From contig NZ_CP093313.1 of NCBI RefSeq assembly GCF_025264625.1, forward strand, positions 2,480,001 to 2,544,000: a stretch of DNA of 64,000 bases. The letters run 5' to 3'. Source of the stretch: Occallatibacter riparius. GTDB taxonomy: Bacteria; Acidobacteriota; Terriglobia; Terriglobales; Acidobacteriaceae. Both the position numbers and the translations under genes were made by a program. The notes under the pieces were generated by a model, which saw only the letters and a list, made by a program, of their open reading frames with translations, did not search any database and was not told where the DNA came from. Of the stretch, positions 54,181-64,000 are shown piece after piece; position 1 is the stretch's first letter, and every line of letters begins with the position of its first letter.

Positions 54181-55971
54181 TTACTTCGCGGCCACGCTTT
54201 CTCTTCCGACCAGTTCTCTCGCGTGTGCCAGCTCCGCGAGTTCGGCATCGGCATCCGGCCACGCTTTCAGGAACGCCTTGTAGGCTTCGCGTGCACCGGC
54301 GGCATCGCCCTGCAACTCCTTAACGTGCGCAAGGCCATACAGCGCGAAGCCTGAGTTCGGCCGCTCGGTCAACGCCGACTCATAAGCAGTCCGGGCTCCT
54401 GCATAGTCCTTCGCGCGCAGCAACGTGATGGCCTCTGTCTCGCCCACGGGACGGATATACATCGGCGGCTCGTGATATCCCAGCCGCTTCTCTTCCGCGT
54501 GGGCTGCCTCATAGAGCTTCTTCGCTTCGTCCAGCTTTCGTTGCGCTACCAGAATGCCGGCGCGCAACTCCAGCGACTGCACGCTGAGGCTCTTCAGAAT
54601 TGGATCGGGTAAGGCGTCCGGCATTACCGGCTGAGTAGCGGACTCCTCATCCTTGCTGTCCTTCTTGCTTTCGTCCTTCTTGGCGGCTTTTTCATCGGCG
54701 ACGCGCTGCTGCATCCTCCACAGTCCGGAGTCCATGGCGTCCGACGCCGTTTGCGCAGTGGTCACGTCTCCTGACTCCAGCGCTTTCATGCCTTTTGCGT
54801 AGTCACCCAGTTCTGCAGCCAGCGCGCGTAGATTGGCGGTATTTGCACCATCTGTCTTGGCCTGTGCGGCCATTGCTGCCACCGCTTCCCAGTCACCGAG
54901 GCGCAAGGCTACCGGAAGGCGATTGTTCAGGCGCGTCATTTGGTCGCGCGCCGACCAAATATAGAGCGAGGCCGACAGCTTTCCGCGCCCTTCCCGGGCG
55001 TGGTCGCTGAGCGCATTCGCCTGGCGCAGCTTTCCTTCTTCCATCAGGTTGGCGATTGCGTACATAAGGTTGTGAATGTAGTTCCAGTCGTCATCGGGGG
55101 AGACGTGCTGCTCGCGCATGTAACGCTCGTCCGCTTCCGTTGACTGCGCAAACCAGTGTTCCGCGGTCGCGTAATCGCCCACTCTGAAGTAGATGTGCCC
55201 CGGCATGTGCACCATGTGGCCGGACGTGGGCGCCAGGCTGGCGAGCTTCTCCGCCGCAGTCAGAGCCTGCTCGGGATGATTCCCCGGCTCGATTGCGTGG
55301 ATCCAGTAATGGTTCGCGGCGGAGTCATTCGGAGCATCCTGCAACACGCCTTGCAGGATCATGATGCCCTCTTTCGATCCCGGCTTCGGCTCGTCCGCGT
55401 CGTCGTAGCCATCGCCTACAGCGTTCGCCAGAAATATCCGCGCCTCGATGTCATGGGGATTGTCGCTCACCAGCTTGCGGTATTGCGCGATAGCTTCAGG
55501 CGGAGTGTCTTCCTTCGCGTTCTGTTCAAGCCTGGCCGCCTCGATGTAGAGCTTGTCGGAGTCGCTGGCCTCGTTCTCCAGCTTCACAGCTTGAGCGAGA
55601 GCCCGCTTCGCGTATACCTTCGTCTCCGTTCCTCTGAAGCCTTCCGCCCTGGCCAGTCCCCACCAGCACATTGCGCATTTAGGATCGACGCGAATGCCCT
55701 GCTGGAAGGCCTTGGCTGCCTCGTAATCCCAGAAGTCGTGCGTGAGACTCAGCCCCTGGTCGAACCATGCCTGAGCTTCCGGCGTTGCCTTGATCTGGAT
55801 ATGGCTGTTGCCGATGCCTGTCATCTTGACGGGCACAGGCAGCTTCTCAGGCGGGTCGATGGGCTGCATCTCGCCCATGTCGTGAGTCATCTGCGAGAGC
55901 GCGACGTTTGTGCTGCTGAAAGCGGCAGTCAAAAGGGCCAGGGGAAGAAGGAAATGGCGCGGGAATCGCAT
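54181..55971 (-). CDS. secreted TPR-repeat protein
   Basis: 596 residues with a signal peptide (FLLPLALLTAAFSSTNVALS). TPR-like repeats run through the protein: DFWDYEAAKAFQQGIRVDPK with CAMCWWGLA near 105, ARIFLANAVGDGYDD, then SAANHYWIHAIEPGNHPEQA and HMVHMPGHIYFRVGDYATAE near 260, and C-terminal GFALYGLAHVKELQGDAAGA. A Lys/Asp/Ser-rich disordered insert lies near 430. His/Cys/Trp-rich segments suggest a conserved family, but no enzymatic role can be assigned. It converges on rplQ across the terminator. Confidence 0.85.
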   Translation of the reverse strand: MRFPRHFLLPLALLTAAFSSTNVALSQMTHDMGEMQPIDPPEKLPVPVKMTGIGNSHIQIKATPEAQAWFDQGLSLTHDFWDYEAAKAFQQGIRVDPKCAMCWWGLARAEGFRGTETKVYAKRALAQAVKLENEASDSDKLYIEAARLEQNAKEDTPPEAIAQYRKLVSDNPHDIEARIFLANAVGDGYDDADEPKPGSKEGIMILQGVLQDAPNDSAANHYWIHAIEPGNHPEQALTAAEKLASLAPTSGHMVHMPGHIYFRVGDYATAEHWFAQSTEADERYMREQHVSPDDDWNYIHNLMYAIANLMEEGKLRQANALSDHAREGRGKLSASLYIWSARDQMTRLNNRLPVALRLGDWEAVAAMAAQAKTDGANTANLRALAAELGDYAKGMKALESGDVTTAQTASDAMDSGLWRMQQRVADEKAAKKDESKKDSKDEESATQPVMPDALPDPILKSLSVQSLELRAGILVAQRKLDEAKKLYEAAHAEEKRLGYHEPPMYIRPVGETEAITLLRAKDYAGARTAYESALTERPNSGFALYGLAHVKELQGDAAGAREAYKAFLKAWPDADAELAELAHARELVGRESVAAK

Positions 55972-56036
55972 GGCGAGAGTCTAGCCGAACAGCGACTCCC
56001 CGGACCATCACAAAAACGCGTGCTGACGGCCGATTG

Positions 56037-58376
56037 TCAGCGTAGCAGGGCAGTTACAGGCGAGCCGTCGTACTGAATTTCCTTGTCGACGGTCGCTTCC
56101 ATCTGAGAGCCGGTGGCCTTGCCCGCTCCAACGACGATCACGCGGAAGGTGCGGGTCTTGGGCATGCCGGGATAGCTGCCTTCGCGTGCGCCGATCTTCA
56201 GCGTCGAAGATGCCTCGTCCCAGTGCAGCGCAATGGTGGCGTGCGCGCCCTTTTCGTAGTCGTAGGAATCGCCTTCGTCTTCGTACAGAGTGAAGTCTGC
56301 ATCGGCGCCGCGATAGATGCGCAGCGTGATTGGGGCATCGGGCGATTGGGTCGCATATTCAATCTCCGGCCCGAGTGGCAGGATCGTGCCAGCCTTCACA
56401 AACAATGGAATCCGGTCGACCGGCGCGCCGGCGGTGATGGTCTTGTCGCCATCGAGTTTCGCACCGGTCCAGAAGTCATACCAGGCTGCAGCGGGCGGCA
56501 GATAGACGCGGCGACTGGTCGCGCCCTCTTCCGTTACCGGGATGACCAGGAACGCAGGTCCGAACATGTACTCATCGCCCATGTCGCGGACTTTCTCGTT
56601 GGTACGCCAGTCCATGATCAGCGGGCGCATGATCGTGTAGTCGTCGTTCGTCACCTTCCACGCCAGCGAGTAGATATACGGCAGCATGCGGTAGCGAAGC
56701 TTGTCATACGCGATGAGCGTGGGCACCTGCGGGCCATAGGAGAAGATCTCATTCGTGTTGTTCGAGCGGTGCCCGTGGGTGCGCATGATGGGGCAGAATG
56801 TGCCGAACTCGAACCAGCGCGCATAGAGCTCCTGGTAACGCGGATCGCGGGTGTCGCGCTCCCACGGCCAGCCGTAGCCGGCGATGTCAGTGGTCCAGTA
56901 GGGAATGCCGGAAAGCTCGAAGTTCAAGCCTGCGGGAATCTGTTTGCGAAATGTCGAGAATGTTCCTGTTACGTCCCCAGACCAGATCGTTGTTGCGTTT
57001 CGCTGCTGGCCGGCAAAGGCGGAGCGCGTGAGGATGAAGATGCGCCGCTTGTCGGTCTCCTTGCGCCAGTGGTCGTAGACGTTGCCTGAGTGCATCAGCG
57101 GGAAGATGTTGGTATAGCGGGCGCCGTTGCCGATGGAGAGCTTGTAGGAGTCGAGTGTTGCGTCGCTGAAGCCGTTGCAGCACTCGGGTTCCGCGCTGTC
57201 GAGCCAGAAGCCGTCCCAGCCCATTGCGTACATCTTGCCCATCAGCAGGTTCCAGTAGACCTCGCGCGCCTTGGGATTGGTGGCGTCGTAATCGTCTGTG
57301 CCGGAGATCGTGAGTCCTTCGGCCTCCATCTTCTTGTATGTGTCGGATTTCTTGTCGAGCACGGCCCAGACGGAGATGATGGTGTGCACGTGCTCGTCAT
57401 GCAGCTTTTTGATCGCGCCTTCCACGTCGGGTTCGGGCTTCAGGTAATTCGGATCGAAGGTAGGGTCACCCTCGGTCTTCCACCAGAACCAGTCCTGCAC
57501 GATGAGATCGAGAGGCGCGTGCTGCTCGCGATATTGTGCGGCGACGTCGAGCAGCTCTTTCGCGGAGCGGTAGCGGTCCTTGGACTGCACAAAGCCGTAG
57601 GCCCACTTTCCGAACAAAGGCGCGTGACCCGTCATGTCGCGGTACGTATGGATGATCTGGTCCATCTCCGGGCCGTAGATGAAGTAGTAATCGATGGCGT
57701 CGGCCGCTTCGGCGCTGAGCGTCAGCTCGCTGGGAAAGCGGTTGTCGAACCAGGAGTGGGAGGCGGTGTTCCACAAGATGCCATAGCCATTGGTGGAGAC
57801 CAGCAGAGGCAACGCGACATCGGTGTTGGCCTGCGCAAGTTCCACGACGTTGCCGCGATAGTTGAATGCGCCGCTCTGGTGCTGGCCAAGGCCGTAGAAG
57901 CCCTCGGTGGCGCCGACGAAGAAGCGTGTTTTGACGCGCAAAACGTTTTCACCGTTGACCACGGCTGGCGTATAGGCGCGCGGCTTTCGGTCGGGCATTT
58001 CGGTGAGGAGTTGGTCGCCGGCTGGGTTGCGGAAGGAGATGGTGCTGTTCTTCAGGTTGACGCGCAACTGCAGAGCGGAGGTGCGCAGCGTGGCTTCTTT
58101 GTCGTCCTGCGAGAACTCGAATTGCCCCGGTTCGCACGGTTTCTGCACCCACGGAGTGAAGGGCGATGCGCCCTTCGGGTCGCCTGGGCCAGCCACGATG
58201 TGCAATACCGTTGGGCCGCATACGCTCACGTGCAGGGTCTCGTTGCCGTTGTGCATCACCAGACCTGCGGCGTCCTTGGCGACGGTGATGGCTGGTTCCT
58301 GTGATGTGGCTGTCAGCGTCGCCGCGCTCATAATTGCGAACAGGGCGGTGAGGTAGTTGCTGCGAATCGATCTCAT
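56037..58376 (-). CDS. secreted GH31 glycosidase (alpha-xylosidase/alpha-glucosidase type)
   Basis: 779 residues from ATG 58376, which has AAGGGAAG upstream; the ORF runs 53 codons further without signal-like sequence. Signal peptide (YLTALFAIMSAATLTATSQ), N-terminal galactose-mutarotase-like domain, then the barrel with QDWFWWKTEGDPTFDPN, the nucleophile Asp in GWDGFWLDSAEPE, and acid/base DVTG / TTDIAGYGWPWER parts near 520-560. WLDxxEPE resembles alpha-xylosidases and oligosaccharide transglucosidases. It probably trims plant or fungal polysaccharide outside the cytoplasm. Substrate not certain. Confidence 0.92.
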   Translation of the reverse strand: MRSIRSNYLTALFAIMSAATLTATSQEPAITVAKDAAGLVMHNGNETLHVSVCGPTVLHIVAGPGDPKGASPFTPWVQKPCEPGQFEFSQDDKEATLRTSALQLRVNLKNSTISFRNPAGDQLLTEMPDRKPRAYTPAVVNGENVLRVKTRFFVGATEGFYGLGQHQSGAFNYRGNVVELAQANTDVALPLLVSTNGYGILWNTASHSWFDNRFPSELTLSAEAADAIDYYFIYGPEMDQIIHTYRDMTGHAPLFGKWAYGFVQSKDRYRSAKELLDVAAQYREQHAPLDLIVQDWFWWKTEGDPTFDPNYLKPEPDVEGAIKKLHDEHVHTIISVWAVLDKKSDTYKKMEAEGLTISGTDDYDATNPKAREVYWNLLMGKMYAMGWDGFWLDSAEPECCNGFSDATLDSYKLSIGNGARYTNIFPLMHSGNVYDHWRKETDKRRIFILTRSAFAGQQRNATTIWSGDVTGTFSTFRKQIPAGLNFELSGIPYWTTDIAGYGWPWERDTRDPRYQELYARWFEFGTFCPIMRTHGHRSNNTNEIFSYGPQVPTLIAYDKLRYRMLPYIYSLAWKVTNDDYTIMRPLIMDWRTNEKVRDMGDEYMFGPAFLVIPVTEEGATSRRVYLPPAAAWYDFWTGAKLDGDKTITAGAPVDRIPLFVKAGTILPLGPEIEYATQSPDAPITLRIYRGADADFTLYEDEGDSYDYEKGAHATIALHWDEASSTLKIGAREGSYPGMPKTRTFRVIVVGAGKATGSQMEATVDKEIQYDGSPVTALLR

Positions 58377-58506
58377 GGTTCTTCCCTTGTGCACTGCGAA
58401 GGCGGTTCGGGCAGCCGCGGTACGCAAAATAACAGTCGGGAGAATTGTAAGGTGTGGCTGCAGAAAATCGATGTAGCGCGACGTGAGGCGCAGATTGCCC
58501 GAGCGC

Positions 58507-62306
<3,800 letters not shown>

Positions 62307-62389
62307 CTGGGGGATCCTCCCTGTACGGGCTATCCAAATTGTACGCGAAGCGGAGGTTAGCCCGAGGAGAGGATTGTTCTGAAGCAATC

Positions 62390-63217
62390 TCAGAAGAGAT
62401 GGAAGTTCACCGCGACGGTAATGGCGACGGGGACCGGATGGCCGTCCTTCATGGCGGGTTTGAAGCGATAGAGCTGAACAGCCTGGAGGGCCCTTTCGTC
62501 GAGACCCATGCCGAGGGGGTGGACGACGCGGACGTTGCGGGGATTCCCGTGGGCGTCGACGATGAGGGAGATCATGCAGACGCCCTGATACTTCTGGCGA
62601 CGGGCTTCGTCGGAGAACTCGGCTTCCGGCTCGAAGAGGGGGACGGGCGGGGAGACCCCGTTGACGCCGGGAGAGTACACACCTGGGCCGTCGTCGGACC
62701 CCCAACCGCGGTTTCCTTTGCCGTTTCCGACGCCGCCATGTTTGCCGGAACCGATTCCGGCGTCAGAGCCGGGTCCGTTGGAGAGGACGACGGTGTTGGA
62801 GGAGCGGTAGACGCCGAGGTTGGGCAGGGTTGGGTTGTCGGGGAGTTTCACGTCGGGCGGAACGGCGATGGCGGGATTCAGGGCGAGGATCGGCTTGTCG
62901 AGCGCCTGGACTTGGGGAGGAATGATGGGAGTGCGCTGGAACTGGGGCAGACGGCCTTCAATTGCGGGGAGCAGGTCATGGTTGCCGCCGCCGTTTCCGC
63001 CGTGGGTGCTGGGTGGCGCGAAGAGAGTGTAGTCGTGCAGGCTCACGTGGCCGAGGCGGCTTACGAGCGGCAGAGGCGTCTTGCGGCCGAGTCCGATGCA
63101 GAGCAGCAAGGCAAGAATACTGCCGTTGACGATGACGGAGGTGCCGACGCTCCACGGATTGGTGTGCGTGGCTGCGTGCTGTTGAAAGAGCGAGTCCGAT
63201 GCTGGCTCCAAGGACAT
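62390..63217 (-). CDS. energy transducer TonB family protein
   Basis: 275 residues. A single membrane anchor (SVIVNGSILALLLCIGLG) near 30, a long Pro/Gly/Asn-rich periplasmic linker, then the TonB C-terminal domain: VPLFEPEAEFSDEARRQKYQ, GVCMISLIVDAHGNPRNVRV, LDERALQAVQLYRFKPAMKD, ending VAVNFHLF. It would transmit ExbBD energy to outer-membrane receptors. No exbBD genes are beside it. GAGGAGG lies 6 bases before the ATG. Confidence 0.92.
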   Translation of the reverse strand: MSLEPASDSLFQQHAATHTNPWSVGTSVIVNGSILALLLCIGLGRKTPLPLVSRLGHVSLHDYTLFAPPSTHGGNGGGNHDLLPAIEGRLPQFQRTPIIPPQVQALDKPILALNPAIAVPPDVKLPDNPTLPNLGVYRSSNTVVLSNGPGSDAGIGSGKHGGVGNGKGNRGWGSDDGPGVYSPGVNGVSPPVPLFEPEAEFSDEARRQKYQGVCMISLIVDAHGNPRNVRVVHPLGMGLDERALQAVQLYRFKPAMKDGHPVPVAITVAVNFHLF

Positions 63218-63349
63218 GCATGCCTCCTCAGCGGCGGCGGGCGCCGGCCGGCTTTGGTGAAGTTTCCTGGAATCGCCGCGAACGAGTCTGTGGCATAGAC
63301 GTGCGGAAGCGCACAGTCGTTATCAGATGAAAGCGTGTAAGGGGGCGGC

Positions 63350-64000
63350 TCAGCGGCCTAGGAAGCGCATGATGTTCGCTGGTGGGCGGCCGGCGCGAAG
63401 CTCGGAGGCCATGAACTGCATGAAGGGGTCGATGTGATGGAAAAAGTGCTTGTAGCCGGCGCAGAGGTAATTGAGTCCTGGTTCACCGTCGGGTGTGGTG
63501 AGGAAGCGGTGCTTGGGGCACTCGCCATTGCAGGCGAAGCGGACGTCGCACTGGCGGCACATGCGCGGGAGCATGTCGCGCTTGGCGAGGCCAAAGGCCC
63601 TCTGCTGCGCGGAGGAGGTCATCGCGCGCAGGCCGGTGTCGGCGATGTTGCCGAGTTTGTGTTCCGGGTAGACGAAGTGGTCGCAGGAGTAAAGGTCGCC
63701 ATTGTGTTCGAGCGCGAGCGCTGAGCCGCAGGTGGGGCGGAAGACGCAGAGGCTTTGCTGAAGGCCGAGCCAGCTTTCGAGCGCGACGTCGAATTGCTGG
63801 ATGAAAACTCGGCCGACATCCTGCTTGACCCACTCATCGAAGATGGCGGCGAGAAACTTGCCGTAGGCAAGCGGCTCGACGGACCAGTCCGTGACTTCGG
63901 CGGGCTGCGGTGAAGATGGCTGGATGAGGACGAGGCCGTCGCCGGCGGATTGCGCAGCCTTGCGCTCGACGACGGGTATGAACTGGATGAATCCGCTGCC
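63350..64000 (-). CDS. anaerobic sulfatase maturase-like radical SAM protein, C-terminal part (cut by window edge)
   Basis: 217 residues of the C-terminal SPASM half. The frame is open across 63350-64000, so the true start is outside and the Met at 63622 is internal. Auxiliary cluster Cys motifs are visible: SLCVFRPTCGSALALEHNGD with YSCDHFVYPEHKLGN, then CRQCDVRFACNGECPKHRF and NYLCAGYKHFF. This spacing fits anSME, which converts a sulfatase Cys or Ser to formylglycine using S-adenosylmethionine. Some other SPASM enzymes look similar; no sulfatase gene lies within the window. Confidence 0.85.
   Translation of the reverse strand, partial: GSGFIQFIPVVERKAAQSAGDGLVLIQPSSPQPAEVTDWSVEPLAYGKFLAAIFDEWVKQDVGRVFIQQFDVALESWLGLQQSLCVFRPTCGSALALEHNGDLYSCDHFVYPEHKLGNIADTGLRAMTSSAQQRAFGLAKRDMLPRMCRQCDVRFACNGECPKHRFLTTPDGEPGLNYLCAGYKHFFHHIDPFMQFMASELRAGRPPANIMRFLGR

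Noticed and set aside
57090-58304. 404-codon plus-strand frame over the GH31 gene
   Set aside because: Antisense shadow with no ribosome-binding site or motifs.
62307-62705. N-terminal extension of the GT2 gene
   Set aside because: It overlaps the TonB gene, reads as Arg/Pro/Ser noise, and a supported TTG start exists at 62306.

Overview
This window is a G+C-rich chromosomal segment that reads as Acidobacteriota, probably class Terriglobia. The lineage call is an inference from gene content: a duplicated MacB/FtsX-type orphan permease (ADOP), a DUF2950/DUF3300 gene pair, an S53 pro-kumamolisin peptidase, CE15 and GH31 carbohydrate-active enzymes, an anaerobic sulfatase maturase-like protein, and the gene order around plsX and the ribosomal operons. 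No 16S rRNA or tRNA gene was seen to confirm it.

Layout. 1-17 kb holds mixed housekeeping and envelope genes: the N-terminus of an LptD/OstA-like protein, an RDD membrane protein, the ADOP permease, a secreted coiled-coil protein, a ROK-sthA pair, a chemoreceptor, a CE15 esterase, DUF2950-DUF3300, a GAF-PP2C phosphatase, a GNAT acetyltransferase and a small unknown gene. 17.2-19.4 kb is the conserved yceD-rpmF-plsX-trm112 operon. 19.47-24.27 kb is a small integrative element bounded by a perfect 26-bp direct repeat. It encodes a tyrosine recombinase, apparently split by a -1 frameshift at a canonical A AAA AAG heptamer, and a set of small genes: a sigma-region-4-like protein, two tandem zinc ribbons, a DUF2158-like protein and others. 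It sits at the very start of a nucleoside hydrolase gene. 24.3-30.5 kb carries that hydrolase, a sparse region with small ORFs, a lipoprotein and the large S53 peptidase.

30.5-54.2 kb is one long run of translation genes on the plus strand: rpsL-rpsG-fusA-tuf, the S10/spc block (rpsJ to rplO), secY-adk-map-infA-rpmJ, and rpsM-rpsK-rpsD-rpoA-rplQ, closed by a strong intrinsic terminator. 54.2-64 kb, all on the minus strand, holds a TPR protein, a secreted GH31 glycosidase, guaB-vanZ, a membrane GT2 glycosyltransferase, a TonB-like protein and the C-terminal part of a radical-SAM/SPASM sulfatase maturase.

The most unusual feature is a set of 19 intercistronic arrays of 7-nt repeats, found only between genes of the translation run. 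Most consist of a forward array followed by its approximate reverse complement, so the transcript could fold into long imperfect hairpins. Several unrelated-looking classes all fit a YAGnnnn unit. I know of no named family for them. Other points of interest are the frameshifted integrase, candidate arm sites at both element ends, a multi-hairpin leader before rplC, a long rpsL leader, and low-complexity tails on several ribosomal proteins.
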